NCBI RefSeq assembly: GCF_027116575.1
Contig: NZ_CP098252.1
Coordinates: forward strand, 682,001-746,000
Direction: 5' to 3'
Length of the DNA: 64,000 bases
From: Oxalobacter aliiformigenes
GTDB lineage: Bacteria; Pseudomonadota; Gammaproteobacteria; Burkholderiales; Burkholderiaceae_D
Of the stretch, positions 1 through 10,075 are shown in pieces. Every line of letters starts with the position of its first letter. The first letter of the stretch is position 1. The translations under genes were made by a program, and so were the position numbers. The notes beneath the pieces are model-generated. The model was not told where the DNA came from, did no database searches, and saw only the letters and a program-made list of their open reading frames with translations.

Positions 1-848
1 TCAAGATACTTTTAAAAGAAATTATTGTTCCCGAAAAAGCCGACCGTTTCCTTTTCTGGCTGGCGCCCGTGCTGACGATCGGACCGGCATTGGCGGCATG
101 GGCCGTGATACCCTTCGGGGCGGAAATGGTGCTTGCCGATGTGAATGCCGGACTGCTGTTTCTGATGGCGATCACGTCGATCGGTGTTTACGGCATCATT
201 ATCGCGGGATGGGCGTCCAATTCCAAATACGCCTTCCTGGGGGCTGTGCGTGCCTCGGCACAGATGATTTCTTTCGGTATCCCGCTGGGATTCGTACTGG
301 TGACCGTATTGCTGGTTTCCGGCAGCCTGAATCTTTCCGATATCGTGATCGGGCAGAGCAAAGGTTTTTTCGCTTCATACGGTTTCACATTTCTGTCTTG
401 GAACTGGATTCCGCTTTTCCCGCTCTTCATCATTTATGTCGTTTGTGCGATTGCGGAAACGGGACGCCATCCGTTCGATACGGTGGAAGGCGAATCGGAA
501 ATCGTGGCCGGTCATATGGTGGAATATTCCGGGATGGCATTCGCCATGTTCTATCTGGCGGAATATATCAATATCATTCTTTTTTCCGCGCTGGCGTCCG
601 TCATGTTTCTGGGGGGATGGCTGGCTCCGGTGGACTGGGCTTTTCTGGCGTGGGTGCCGGGGTGGATATGGCTGGGAGCCAAAACGTTTTTCATTGTTTT
701 CCTGTTTATCTGGGTGCGCGGAACGTTTCCCCGATACCGTTACGACCATACCATGCGTCTCGGCTGGAAGGTGTTCATTCCGGTTACGCTGGTGTATCTT
801 GTTTTCATCGCCTGCTGGATGCAGACCCCGTTGAATATATGGCAGTGA
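1..848 (+). CDS. nuoH: NADH-quinone oxidoreductase subunit H (5' end outside window)
   Basis: Membrane subunit of respiratory complex I that forms much of the quinone-binding chamber and links the peripheral arm to the proton-pumping arm. The frame is open from the first full codon at position 3, so the N-terminus lies before the window; about 281 residues are visible. Seen are several hydrophobic helices and the conserved acidic cytoplasmic loop around [19 protein letters not shown], a hallmark of NuoH. A G6 tract at 611-616 is read through in frame here, a useful control for the frameshifted genes elsewhere in the window. The stop is followed 7 bp later by nuoI. Confidence 0.97.
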   Translation, partial: KILLKEIIVPEKADRFLFWLAPVLTIGPALAAWAVIPFGAEMVLADVNAGLLFLMAITSIGVYGIIIAGWASNSKYAFLGAVRASAQMISFGIPLGFVLVTVLLVSGSLNLSDIVIGQSKGFFASYGFTFLSWNWIPLFPLFIIYVVCAIAETGRHPFDTVEGESEIVAGHMVEYSGMAFAMFYLAEYINIILFSALASVMFLGGWLAPVDWAFLAWVPGWIWLGAKTFFIVFLFIWVRGTFPRYRYDHTMRLGWKVFIPVTLVYLVFIACWMQTPLNIWQ

Positions 849-855
849 GGGGGCA

Positions 856-1344
856 ATGAAAGCGATCAGACATTTTATCAGGACGTTTGCACTGACCGAG
901 CTGTTGCAGGGGCTGGCGCTGACCTTGCGCGTCATGTTCAGGAAAAAGCCGACCGTTCGCTATCCGGAAGAGAAAACGCCGTTGTCACCCCGTTTCCGGG
1001 GAATGCATGCTCTGATGCGTGATGAGAACGGAGAGGAGAAATGCATTGGCTGCAAGTTGTGCGAGTCGGTCTGTCCGGCCAAGGCGATCATGATTGAAAC
1101 CGGCGAACGCGAGGATGGATCGCGGCGCACGACTCGCTACGAAATCGACCAGAGCAAGTGTATTTTCTGCGGGTTGTGCGAAGAGGCCTGTCCGGTCGAT
1201 GCCATTGTCGAAATACCGATGTTCGAATATATTGCCGACGAGAAGGGCGATCTGCTGTTTGGCAAGGAAGTGCTTCTTTCTGTCGGTGAAACCTATGCCA
1301 AGGAAATAAGGGAGGCGAAAGAGGCGGATGCGCCTTATCGCTGA
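856..1344 (+). CDS. nuoI: NADH-quinone oxidoreductase subunit I
   Basis: Ferredoxin-like subunit of complex I that carries clusters N6a and N6b in the electron path to quinone. The 162 residues hold two classical 4Fe-4S motifs: [12 protein letters not shown] (Cys 63, 66, 69, 73) and [12 protein letters not shown] (Cys 102, 105, 108, 112). Length is normal for the family. ATG at 856 is preceded by a GAGGGGG purine stretch and lies 7 bp after nuoH, so the two are translated from one operon mRNA. Confidence 0.98.
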   Translation: MKAIRHFIRTFALTELLQGLALTLRVMFRKKPTVRYPEEKTPLSPRFRGMHALMRDENGEEKCIGCKLCESVCPAKAIMIETGEREDGSRRTTRYEIDQSKCIFCGLCEEACPVDAIVEIPMFEYIADEKGDLLFGKEVLLSVGETYAKEIREAKEADAPYR

Positions 1345-1368
1345 TGATTGTCCAGTCAATTGAAAGTT

Positions 1369-2028
1369 ATGGAATTCGAAACCGTCCTGTTTTATGCATT
1401 CGCCGCCATTTTGACGCTGGCGGCCTTGCGCGTGGTGACGTCGGGCAATTCGGTCCATGCCGTCTTGTATCTGGTTCTTTCCTTTTTCACGGGAGCGGCG
1501 CTCTGGATTTTGCTCAAGGCGGAATTTCTGGCGCTGATTCTGATGCTGGTCTATGTCGGTGCCGTGATGGTGCTTTTCCTGTTTGTCGTGATGATGATGG
1601 ATATCGACATGGTGGAACTGAGGCGGGTGGCGAGGAAAAATATGGCTGTTGCCCTGCTGGTCGGTGTTCTGATCGTACTGGAAATGTCGGTTGTTCTTTT
1701 CAGGGGATTTTATTCGCTTGATCTGCACGCACCGGAGGATGCGTCCCGTATCGGGCTGACAGCCGAAATCGGGAAAACGCTGTTTACGGATTATCTTTTC
1801 AATGTCGAAATCGCGGCCATGATACTGCTGGTTGCGCTGGTCGCTGCCGTGACGCTCACTATCCGGCATCGCAAGGATGCCAAATACACGTCTGCGGATG
1901 TCGCTGTACGTGTCCGGCCCGAAGAAAGGATCCGGATCGTTGACCTGAAACCGGAGGGTATCGAAACAGCCGCGACGACAGAACATGGAACGGGGGAAAA
2001 TAACCGGAAGCGGGAGGATGTCCGATGA
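1369..2028 (+). CDS. nuoJ: NADH-quinone oxidoreductase subunit J
   Basis: Membrane subunit of complex I, next to NuoK and NuoH in the pumping arm. A 219-residue protein with about five hydrophobic helices; it begins [20 protein letters not shown], matching the usual family start. The frame is open further upstream to a TTG at 1348, but the ATG at 1369 gives the canonical N-terminus and was chosen. The charged C-terminal tail after the last helix is typical of betaproteobacterial NuoJ. The stop overlaps the nuoK start as ATGA, indicating translational coupling. Confidence 0.95.
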   Translation: MEFETVLFYAFAAILTLAALRVVTSGNSVHAVLYLVLSFFTGAALWILLKAEFLALILMLVYVGAVMVLFLFVVMMMDIDMVELRRVARKNMAVALLVGVLIVLEMSVVLFRGFYSLDLHAPEDASRIGLTAEIGKTLFTDYLFNVEIAAMILLVALVAAVTLTIRHRKDAKYTSADVAVRVRPEERIRIVDLKPEGIETAATTEHGTGENNRKREDVR

Positions 2029-2333
2029 ACGTGACGCTTGTTCACTACCTGATTCTGGGGGCGATACTGTTTTCGATCGCCGTGATGGGTATTTTCCTGA
2101 ACCGGCGCAATCTGCTGGTGCTTTTGATGTCGATCGAACTGATGCTTTTGGCGATCAACATGAATTTCATTGCGTTTTCCCATTATTTCGGCGATATTGC
2201 CGGCCAGATATTTGTTTTCTTCATCCTGACTGTCGCCGCATCCGAAACAGCCATCGGACTGGGAATACTGATGATCCTTTTCCGGAAAATCCGTTCGGTC
2301 AGGGCCGATGATATGGACAGTCTGAAGGGATAG
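2025..2333 (+). CDS. nuoK: NADH-quinone oxidoreductase subunit K
   Basis: Small antiporter-like membrane subunit of complex I (Mnh/Mrp C-type), 102 residues with three transmembrane helices. The two membrane glutamates of the family are present, in [12 protein letters not shown] and [12 protein letters not shown]. Its ATG overlaps the nuoJ stop by 4 bp. A 36 bp gap leads to nuoL. Confidence 0.97.
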   Translation: MNVTLVHYLILGAILFSIAVMGIFLNRRNLLVLLMSIELMLLAINMNFIAFSHYFGDIAGQIFVFFILTVAASETAIGLGILMILFRKIRSVRADDMDSLKG

Positions 2334-2369
2334 CGGTTTTGGATATGTACAATAACGGAAAGAACAGAC

Positions 2370-4574
2370 ATGCCTGATCAACTGAACGTCCATTTGCTGT
2401 ATGCCGCGCTGTTCGCGCCGCTTGCGGGCGCTCTGGTCGCAGGGCTGATGGGGTCACTGTTTGGCGGTCACATGATCCGCAGACGGACGTCGAAGACGGT
2501 GACGGTGGCGGGGGTCTCGGTTTCTTTCGTCTGTTCGCTCATCGTTTTGCTGGATGTCATGAAGGGAGCCGTTTTCGATCATGCCGTCTATACCTGGATG
2601 ACGGTAGGCGGAACGCGGTTCGAGATCGGATTCATGATCGATTCATTGTCAGCGATGATGATGGTGGTGGTCACGTTCATTTCGCTGCTGGTTCATATTT
2701 ATTCTCTGGGATATATGGAAAACGACGATAATGTCAGCCGTTTCTTTTCATATATTTCCCTGTTCACGTTCGCCATGCTTTCGCTGGTGATGAGCAATAA
2801 TTTCATCCAGCTCTTTTTCGGCTGGGAAGCGGTCGGTGTGATGTCCTATCTTCTGATCGGGTTCTGGCTGGAAAAACCGACTGCCGTTTCGGCAGGACTG
2901 AAAGCCTTTCTGGTCAACCGGGTAGGTGACTTCGGATTCATTATCGGAATCGGACTGGTTTTCGCTTTTGCCGGTTCGCTGAATTACCAGGATGTTTTCG
3001 ATGTGCGTGAACAGCTGGCGGCCATGACCGTTCCGGGAACGGGCTGGCTGGCCGTTTCGGCCATCTGTCTTTTCCTGTTCGTCGGGGCCATGGGCAAATC
3101 CGCCCAGTTTCCGTTCCATGTCTGGCTGCCGGATTCCATGGAAGGCCCGACCCCGATTTCCGCCCTGATCCATGCCGCTACCATGGTGACGGCAGGAATA
3201 TTCATGGTCGCCCGACTTTCGCCACTTTACGAATTGTCCGAGACAGCCCTGTCGGTCATGGTGATTGTCGGCGCCATTTCCGCCCTTTTCCTCGGGTTGG
3301 TGGCGATGGTGCAGACCGACATCAAACGGATCGTCGCCTATTCGACCCTGTCGCAGCTGGGTTATATGGTCGTTGCACTGGGGGCCTCGGCCTATTCGGC
3401 TGCTGTATTCCATTTGATGACGCATGCTTTTTTCAAGGCGCTTCTGTTCCTTGCGGTCGGGTCGGTCATCCTCGGCATGCATCATGATCAGGATATCCGG
3501 AATATGGGAGGGCTCGGAAAATATATGCCCTGGACATATGCGACGGCGCTGGTCGGTTCCCTGGCGCTTGTCGGAGTTCCGTTCTTTTCCGGGTTTTATT
3601 CCAAGGAATCGATTATCAATGCCATCCGTGTCTCATCCGTGACCGGTGCGACGGTGGCGCTGATTGCTGTCGGCATTGGTCTGTTTGTGACCGGATTTTA
3701 TACGTTTCGCCTGTTTTTCTATGTATTTCACGGGCGAGAGCGTTTCCAGCGCCAGCAACTGGTCAATCTGAAAACGGCTGAAAAGGAAAAAGTGCCGCAA
3801 GGCAATCTGATCGGACTTCTTCCGGGAGAAAAACCGCATGAATCTCCCTGGGTCATCCGTATTCCTCTCCTGCTTCTGGCCGTTCCCTCGATCATTATCG
3901 GTTATCTGGCAATCGAAACCATGCTTTACGGCACTTTTTTCGACGAAGTGATTTTCATTGATCATGAACGGCATCCGGCCATGTACTGGATGACGCTTCA
4001 TTTCGAAAACGCGCTTTCGATGACTCTGCATGAGATCATGACGCCGACGTTCTGGCTGGCTATGGCGGGAATTGCGACAGCATGGTATTTCTATATGGTC
4101 AATCCGGTCATACCGATCCGGTTGCGCCGCAAGTTGCGTTTCATGCACCGGATTCTGGTCGGCCAGTATTATCTGGATTCGCTATACAGAAATGTCTTCG
4201 TCGGCAGCGCCTTGTGGCTGGGCAATGTGTTCTGGAAATGGATCGATGTGACCCTGATTGAAGACTGGATCATTTCCCGTTTTTTCATCAGGGAAACGAA
4301 AATTGTCGCTTCTTTCATTTCAAAGGCCGGTGATATCGACTGGATCGTTTCGAACATTCTGGTCAGGGGGGCGAAACGTCTTGGATATCTTTTCTGGAGA
4401 ACGGGCGATGCGACCTTGATAGATGGTGCCATGACAGGTGGATCGAGAATGATGGGGTGGTTCGCTGTTGTCGTCAGGTATTTCCAGTCGGGATATTTGT
4501 ATCAGTATGTATTCATCATGATCATCGGACTGTTGTGTCTGTTGTTCTGGTTTGTGCCTATCGGTTTGAGATAA
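2370..4574 (+). CDS. nuoL: NADH-quinone oxidoreductase subunit L
   Basis: Distal proton-pumping subunit of complex I, related to Mrp antiporters. At 734 residues it is longer than the E. coli protein of about 613; the extra length is mainly in the C-terminal third, which would hold the lateral helix and the last anchor helices. Key family signatures are seen: the glutamate in FFGWEAVGVMSYLL, the lysine in AMGKSAQFPFHVWLPDSMEG and histidines in LIHAATMVTAG. A G6 tract at 4366-4371 is in frame. Part of the nuo operon, 19 bp before nuoM. Confidence 0.97.
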   Translation: MPDQLNVHLLYAALFAPLAGALVAGLMGSLFGGHMIRRRTSKTVTVAGVSVSFVCSLIVLLDVMKGAVFDHAVYTWMTVGGTRFEIGFMIDSLSAMMMVVVTFISLLVHIYSLGYMENDDNVSRFFSYISLFTFAMLSLVMSNNFIQLFFGWEAVGVMSYLLIGFWLEKPTAVSAGLKAFLVNRVGDFGFIIGIGLVFAFAGSLNYQDVFDVREQLAAMTVPGTGWLAVSAICLFLFVGAMGKSAQFPFHVWLPDSMEGPTPISALIHAATMVTAGIFMVARLSPLYELSETALSVMVIVGAISALFLGLVAMVQTDIKRIVAYSTLSQLGYMVVALGASAYSAAVFHLMTHAFFKALLFLAVGSVILGMHHDQDIRNMGGLGKYMPWTYATALVGSLALVGVPFFSGFYSKESIINAIRVSSVTGATVALIAVGIGLFVTGFYTFRLFFYVFHGRERFQRQQLVNLKTAEKEKVPQGNLIGLLPGEKPHESPWVIRIPLLLLAVPSIIIGYLAIETMLYGTFFDEVIFIDHERHPAMYWMTLHFENALSMTLHEIMTPTFWLAMAGIATAWYFYMVNPVIPIRLRRKLRFMHRILVGQYYLDSLYRNVFVGSALWLGNVFWKWIDVTLIEDWIISRFFIRETKIVASFISKAGDIDWIVSNILVRGAKRLGYLFWRTGDATLIDGAMTGGSRMMGWFAVVVRYFQSGYLYQYVFIMIIGLLCLLFWFVPIGLR

Positions 4575-4593
4575 AAAGTTTGATCGGAAAGCT

Positions 4594-6087
4594 ATGCCTA
4601 CTCTGTCGTATTCCACTTTTCCAATTCTTTCGCTGGCGATCTGGTGTCCGGTGTTTTTCGGTCTGCTGGTTCTGGCGACGGGAAAGGATGAAAGAGCCTT
4701 TTTCGTCCGGTGCCTGTCTCTTTTAGGTGCGGTGGCGGGTTTTGCCGTCACGCTGCCTCTGGTATGGCAGTTTGACCGGCATGCCCACGGGATGCAGTTT
4801 GTCGAGAAACATTCCTGGATCAGTCTTTTTCATGTCGAGTATGCAGTGGGTGTGGACGGTATTTCGGTATGGCTCGTCGTTTTGACGGCACTGATGACGC
4901 TGGTCACGGTGGTTTCGAGCTGGTCGGTCATTCAGAAACAGGTTGCGCAGTACATGGGGGCATTTCTGATTCTGTCCGGTCTGATGATCGGTGTTTTCGC
5001 GACATTCGATGGACTGCTCTTCTATGTTTTCTTCGAGGCGACTCTGATACCGATGTTCGTCATTATCGGTATCTGGGGCGGCGAACGTCGTGTCTATGCG
5101 GCATTCAAGTTTTTCCTCTATACCTTTTTCGGTTCGCTGCCGATGCTGATCGCCATTGTGTATCTGTATCTCCAGACGGGCAGTTTCAATATTTTCACAT
5201 GGTATATGGCACCGCTGGCGCTAAATGTCCAGATATGGCTGTTTATCGCCATGCTGACCGCATTCGCCGTCAAGGTTCCGATGTGGCCAGTGCATACCTG
5301 GTTGCCGGATGCACACGTCGAGGCACCGACAGGCGGTTCGGTCATTCTGGCTGCCATCATGCTGAAACTGGGTGCGTACGGATTCGTCCGGTTCACCTTG
5401 CCGATTCTGCCGGATGCCAGCCGTTATATGGAATGGTTCATGATCGTTCTGTCTTTGATCGCAGTGATCTATATCGGCCTTGTGGCGCTGGTCCAGAAAG
5501 ACATGAAAAAGCTGATCGCCTATTCTTCCATTGCTCATATGGGTTTTGTCACACTGGGGTTCTTCCTTTTCGAAAACATCACGGTCGATGGCGCGCTGGT
5601 CCAGATGATTTCGCACGGTTTCGTCTCGGCGGCCATGTTTCTCTGCGTCGGTGTTCTTTATGACCGGATGCATACCCGGCAGATTGCCGACTATGGCGGT
5701 GTCGTCCATGTTATGCCGCGTTTTGCCGCTTTTTTCGTTCTGTTCGCGTTCGCCAATTGCGGATTGCCGGGAACGTCCGGCTTCGTCGGCGAAGTCATGG
5801 TCATACTGGGTGCTGTCAGGGTTCAGGTCTGGATAGCCGTTATCGGGGCTCTGGCACTGATACTCGGGGCTTCCTATACCCTGTGGATGATCAAGCGGGT
5901 GCTTTTCGGGCCGGTCGCCAATGAGGAAGTCGCTTCCCTGAAAGATATCGGCGTGCGCGAATTCCTGATTCTGGCGGTGATGGCCGGTTTCGTTTTGTCA
6001 ATCGGGATTTATCCTGCCTGGATAACCGATGTCATGCAGGTATCTGTCGCCGATCTGCTCGTACATGTCGCCCAGTCGAAATTGTAA
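4594..6087 (+). CDS. nuoM: NADH-quinone oxidoreductase subunit M
   Basis: Antiporter-like proton-pumping subunit of complex I, 497 residues, a usual length. Seen are the conserved membrane glutamate in FFEATLIPMFVIIGIWGG, the lysine in AVKVPMWPVHTWLPDAHVEA, and the broken-helix regions typical of NuoL/M/N. The start ATG follows a GGAAAGC ribosome-binding stretch. It lies between nuoL and nuoN with short spacers (19 and 17 bp), as expected for a single operon. Confidence 0.97.
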   Translation: MPTLSYSTFPILSLAIWCPVFFGLLVLATGKDERAFFVRCLSLLGAVAGFAVTLPLVWQFDRHAHGMQFVEKHSWISLFHVEYAVGVDGISVWLVVLTALMTLVTVVSSWSVIQKQVAQYMGAFLILSGLMIGVFATFDGLLFYVFFEATLIPMFVIIGIWGGERRVYAAFKFFLYTFFGSLPMLIAIVYLYLQTGSFNIFTWYMAPLALNVQIWLFIAMLTAFAVKVPMWPVHTWLPDAHVEAPTGGSVILAAIMLKLGAYGFVRFTLPILPDASRYMEWFMIVLSLIAVIYIGLVALVQKDMKKLIAYSSIAHMGFVTLGFFLFENITVDGALVQMISHGFVSAAMFLCVGVLYDRMHTRQIADYGGVVHVMPRFAAFFVLFAFANCGLPGTSGFVGEVMVILGAVRVQVWIAVIGALALILGASYTLWMIKRVLFGPVANEEVASLKDIGVREFLILAVMAGFVLSIGIYPAWITDVMQVSVADLLVHVAQSKL

Positions 6088-6104
6088 GGGATGATGGAAA
6101 CAGT

Positions 6105-7592
6105 ATGAATGCGATGAACCTGATTCCCGCCATACCCGAACTGATACTGGTCGTATCGGTGCCGCTTGTTTTGCTGATCGATCTGTTTTTGCCGCAAGAC
6201 AGAAGGGATATCACGTTTTTCCTGTCGATTCTGGCGATTTGTGCCTGTGCAGTGGCCAGTTTCGTCCTTTTGCGTGAAAAGGCGGTCGTGTACGCCTTTG
6301 CCGGGGCGTTCGTGTCGGATACTGTGGCGAACCTGCTGAAATTGTGTACCTGCCTTGCCATGCTGTTCACGCTGGTTTATTCACGGCGTTATATCAATGA
6401 AAGGCGAATGACGGCCGGGCATCTGGGAGGCGAGTTTTACGTGCTGGCGCTGTTTTCGATGCTCGGGCAGATGGTGGTCATTTCCGCCGCCAGCTTCCTG
6501 ACCCTGTTTCTCGGAATCGAACTGATGTCTTTTCCCCTTTATGCCCTGATCGCCCTGAAGCGCGATGACGGGAGGGCGGTCGAGGCAGCCACGAAATTTT
6601 TCATTCTGGGAGCGCTTGGTTCCGGGCTTCTGCTGTATGGCATTTCGATGTTGTACGGGGCTACCGGATCGCTGGATTTCATGGAAGTGGCGAGGATCTC
6701 GGCTTATGCCGGTACGAACTGGCTGATTATGGTTTTCGGAGTGGTGTTCGTCGTGGCGGGAATCGCTTTCAAACTGGGCGCTGTCCCCTTCCACCTGTGG
6801 GTGCCCGACGTTTTTGAAGGCTCTCCGTCAGCTGTGACGCTTCTGGTCGCAGGTGCGCCAAAACTGGCCGGTTTCGCACTTTGCATGCGCGTTCTAGTGG
6901 ATGCGTTGCTGCCTCTGGCATACGACTGGCAGCAAATGTTGATCGTGATTTCTGTCCTGTCGATGGCTCTGGGCAATATTACCGCCATATTGCAGACCAA
7001 TATCAAGCGTATGCTGGCCTATTCGACGATAGCCCAGATGGGATACATGTTGCTGGGGATGCTTGCCGGTGTGAAAGACGGCCGTTTCGGGATGGAGTCC
7101 GTTTTCGCCTACAGTGCATCCCTGTATTACACTATCGTGTACGTTCTGGCGACGCTTGGCGCGTTCGGTGTCATTCTGGTGATGTCCGCCAATGGCACCG
7201 AGGCCGAAAAACTGGCCGATTTCCGGGGACTGAACCGTCGTAATCCCTGGTATGCCCTGATCATGTTGTTGTGCATGTTTTCTTTCGCCGGCGTTCCGCC
7301 ACTGGTCGGTTTTTACGGCAAGTTGTCCGTTTTTCAGGCCGTCGTCAATGTCGATCTGTTCTGGCTGGCTGTCGTCGGCATTTTCTTTGCAGTCGTCGGC
7401 GCGTTCTACTATCTGCGGGTCGTCAAGGTCATGTATTTCGATGAACCGCCAGGTACCGGGAAAATTCATGTACCGAAGGACATGGCGGTTGTGCTTGGCA
7501 TCAATGGTGTTCTGGTACTGTTGCTCGGAATCTTGCCCGGACCGCTGATGGACTGGTGCATGAGTGCGGTCCAGCGCGCGTTTCTGATGTAG
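6105..7592 (+). CDS. nuoN: NADH-quinone oxidoreductase subunit N
   Basis: Third antiporter-like subunit of complex I and last gene of the nuo operon, 495 residues. Family signatures are the glutamate in FLGIELMSFPLYALIALKRD and the lysine in FKLGAVPFHLWVPDVFEGSP. About 14 hydrophobic helices are visible. No clear intrinsic terminator was seen in the 89 bp before aroC, so read-through into aroC is possible. Confidence 0.97.
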   Translation: MNAMNLIPAIPELILVVSVPLVLLIDLFLPQDRRDITFFLSILAICACAVASFVLLREKAVVYAFAGAFVSDTVANLLKLCTCLAMLFTLVYSRRYINERRMTAGHLGGEFYVLALFSMLGQMVVISAASFLTLFLGIELMSFPLYALIALKRDDGRAVEAATKFFILGALGSGLLLYGISMLYGATGSLDFMEVARISAYAGTNWLIMVFGVVFVVAGIAFKLGAVPFHLWVPDVFEGSPSAVTLLVAGAPKLAGFALCMRVLVDALLPLAYDWQQMLIVISVLSMALGNITAILQTNIKRMLAYSTIAQMGYMLLGMLAGVKDGRFGMESVFAYSASLYYTIVYVLATLGAFGVILVMSANGTEAEKLADFRGLNRRNPWYALIMLLCMFSFAGVPPLVGFYGKLSVFQAVVNVDLFWLAVVGIFFAVVGAFYYLRVVKVMYFDEPPGTGKIHVPKDMAVVLGINGVLVLLLGILPGPLMDWCMSAVQRAFLM

Positions 7593-7681
7593 GAATGCGG
7601 TTCTCGCACGCCGTTTCGTCGGGTACGTTTTCCGGCAGGCAATGTTAAAATCCGTTTTTTCACGTCAATATGGGCAGGATT

Positions 7682-8806
7682 ATGGCTGGCAACACGTTCG
7701 GGAAACTTTTCACGGTCACGACATTTGGTGAGTCGCATGGACCGGCACTGGGCTGTATCGTTGATGGTTGTCCTCCGGGCATGGCGCTTTCCGAAGCCGA
7801 TATCCAGCCCGAACTGGACAGGCGCCGTCCCGGTTCATCCCGGTTTGTGACGCAACGTCGGGAACCGGATACCGTCCGCATTCTTTCAGGCGTGTATCAG
7901 GGAAAGACGACGGGAACGCCTGTTGCGCTGATGATCGAAAATCAGGATCAGCGCAGCAAGGATTACAGCAATATCGCCGATGTCTTCCGGCCGGGACACG
8001 GGGATTACACCTATTTCATGAAATATGGTATTCGCGATCCAAGAGGCGGAGGGCGTTCTTCCGCCCGTCTGACCGCGGCAACCGTCGGTGCGGCGGCTAT
8101 TGCCAGAAAGTGGTTGCGTCTGCATTTCGGTACCGAAATCCGGGGATGTCTGAGCCAGCTCGGCGATACGGCCATTCCTTTCCGGTCATGGGATTTTACG
8201 TCGGGCAATCCTTTTTTTGTCGCAACAGACGATGTTGTCCTGATTGCGACGCTTGAAAACAGGATGGACGCCCTGCGCAAGGCAGGGGATTCCATTGGCG
8301 CGAAAGTCGACGTGGTGGTATCCGGTGTGCCGGTCGGTCTGGGTAATCCGCTGTTCGGGAAACTGGATGCGGAAATCGCTGCGGCGATGATGGGGATCAA
8401 TGCCGTCAAGGGAGTCGAGATCGGAGACGGTTTTGCTTCGGTAGTACAAAAAGGTTCCGAACACGGTGATGAAATCACACCGGAAGGTTTTTCGAGCAAT
8501 CATGCAGGCGGTGTTCTGGGCGGGATTTCGACCGGACAGGACATCCGGGTTTCCATTGCAGTCAAACCGACACCGTCGATTCACCTGCCACGTCATTCGG
8601 TCGACAGCAGGGGCAATCCCGTGGTGGTGGAAACAACCGGGCGCCACGATCCCTGTGTCGGAATCAGGGCCGTTCCGGTGGCTGAAGCGATGCTGGCGCT
8701 GGTTCTGATGGATGCCGTCTTGCAGCATCGGGCGCAATGTGCCGATGTCAACGGGCCGATGGAACCGGTAACCGGTCGTCTGCCCCGGTTTGGACAGGAC
8801 AGATAG
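7682..8806 (+). CDS. aroC: chorismate synthase
   Basis: Converts 5-enolpyruvylshikimate-3-phosphate to chorismate, the last shikimate-pathway step; needs reduced FMN. The 374-residue product begins [20 protein letters not shown], the near-invariant family start, and carries [20 protein letters not shown] and [16 protein letters not shown]. An in-frame ATG 12 bp upstream (7670) gives MGRI in front; 7682 was chosen because it yields the family N-terminus. It supplies precursor for the trp genes found at 16-19 kb. Confidence 0.97.
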   Translation: MAGNTFGKLFTVTTFGESHGPALGCIVDGCPPGMALSEADIQPELDRRRPGSSRFVTQRREPDTVRILSGVYQGKTTGTPVALMIENQDQRSKDYSNIADVFRPGHGDYTYFMKYGIRDPRGGGRSSARLTAATVGAAAIARKWLRLHFGTEIRGCLSQLGDTAIPFRSWDFTSGNPFFVATDDVVLIATLENRMDALRKAGDSIGAKVDVVVSGVPVGLGNPLFGKLDAEIAAAMMGINAVKGVEIGDGFASVVQKGSEHGDEITPEGFSSNHAGGVLGGISTGQDIRVSIAVKPTPSIHLPRHSVDSRGNPVVVETTGRHDPCVGIRAVPVAEAMLALVLMDAVLQHRAQCADVNGPMEPVTGRLPRFGQDR

Positions 8807-8827
8807 AAACATTTTGGGCGACGATCT

Positions 8828-10000
8828 GTGTCGGACAAATCATCATGGCCGGAACAGTCGTTCGGATTCGGTGCTTTCTATTTCAGCTATTACAGTTTTG
8901 TCGGTGTTTTTCCGACGTATGTAACCCTGTATCTGGCGTTCAGGGGGATTGATGCATTTGAAATCGGCATACTGATGTCACTGATGCAGGCCATGCGAAT
9001 CATCGGGCCGAATCTGTGGGGGTGGATGGCCGACTGGACGGGGCAGCGTGCGTGCGTGCTCCAGTTTACGGCGGCTTTGGCACTGATCGCTTTCACCGGA
9101 TTTTTTTTCGGCGGCGGTTTCTGGTATTTCGCCTTTTTCATGGTCGCCGTCAATTTGTTCACCAGCGCACAGGGACCGCTGTCGGATGCTCTGATTCTTT
9201 CGGAAATGCAGGGCAACATGTCCCGGTACGGGCAGCTGCGATTGTGGGGATCTGTCGGTTATGTTCTCATGACGGCCGCTTCCGGATTTGTCCTTGACCG
9301 GACAGGAATCGTTCTGATGCCCTGGGTGGGAGCTGCCATTCTGGGCGCCGTGTTGCTGGTCAGCCTGAAACTGTACCAGACGCCGCGGCCGATCGCAGAG
9401 AGAAAACAGGCGTCCGTGCTGAATGTCCTGTTCCGGTACGATGTGATGGTTTTCATGATATCGGGTTGTTTGATGCTGGCCGCGCATTCCGCATTGTATG
9501 CCTTTTATTCGCTTTATCTGTCCGGACTGGGATACAGCAGTGTCACGATCGGCATGATGTGGGCCATCGGTGCCACTGCCGAAATCGTGTTTTTCGTTTA
9601 CCAGGCACCGGTAGTGAAGCGATTCGGCATCAAGGCCATTATGCTGGCCAGCCTGCTTGCCGCCGTTGTGCGTTTCGCACTGATCGGAGCGGCTGCGGAA
9701 TCATTCGTCATTCTGCTGCTGGCGCAACTGTTGCATGCAGCCACGTTCGGCGCTCATCATGTCGCATCCATTCTGTCTATCCAGAAATGGTTTCCGGGAC
9801 CGTTGCAGGCACGCGGGCAGGCTCTTTTCATCAGCATGTCATACGGCATAGGCGGTACACTCGGCGGTTTTCTGCTGTCCTGGGTATGGGATATCTTTAC
9901 GCCGGCATCCGTTTACTGGGTGGCATCGGCCTTTGCACTGGCCGCTTTTCTCGCCGCCTGGCTGTCGTTTCGGCGAAGGAACGGAAATGACACGGAATAA
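8828..10000 (+). CDS. MFS transporter (LacY/HcaT-like family)
   Basis: A 390-residue permease of about 12 transmembrane helices starting at GTG 8828, 21 bp after aroC. The N-terminal segment FYFSYYSFVGVFPTYVTLYL, followed by LWGWMADWTG between helices 2 and 3, resembles the MFS_1-like group containing the 3-phenylpropionate transporter HcaT and nucleoside/oligosaccharide permeases. The helix layout is seen directly; the family placement rests on recalled motif similarity; the substrate cannot be inferred. The short spacer suggests co-transcription with aroC. Confidence 0.85.
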   Translation: MSDKSSWPEQSFGFGAFYFSYYSFVGVFPTYVTLYLAFRGIDAFEIGILMSLMQAMRIIGPNLWGWMADWTGQRACVLQFTAALALIAFTGFFFGGGFWYFAFFMVAVNLFTSAQGPLSDALILSEMQGNMSRYGQLRLWGSVGYVLMTAASGFVLDRTGIVLMPWVGAAILGAVLLVSLKLYQTPRPIAERKQASVLNVLFRYDVMVFMISGCLMLAAHSALYAFYSLYLSGLGYSSVTIGMMWAIGATAEIVFFVYQAPVVKRFGIKAIMLASLLAAVVRFALIGAAAESFVILLLAQLLHAATFGAHHVASILSIQKWFPGPLQARGQALFISMSYGIGGTLGGFLLSWVWDIFTPASVYWVASAFALAAFLAAWLSFRRRNGNDTE

Positions 10001-10075
10001 CCCTGCGGTTTGTCAGGTTTGACGATGAATGTGGCATAATAAAAAATTGGTTAACAGAAAATGTGATATGGCATC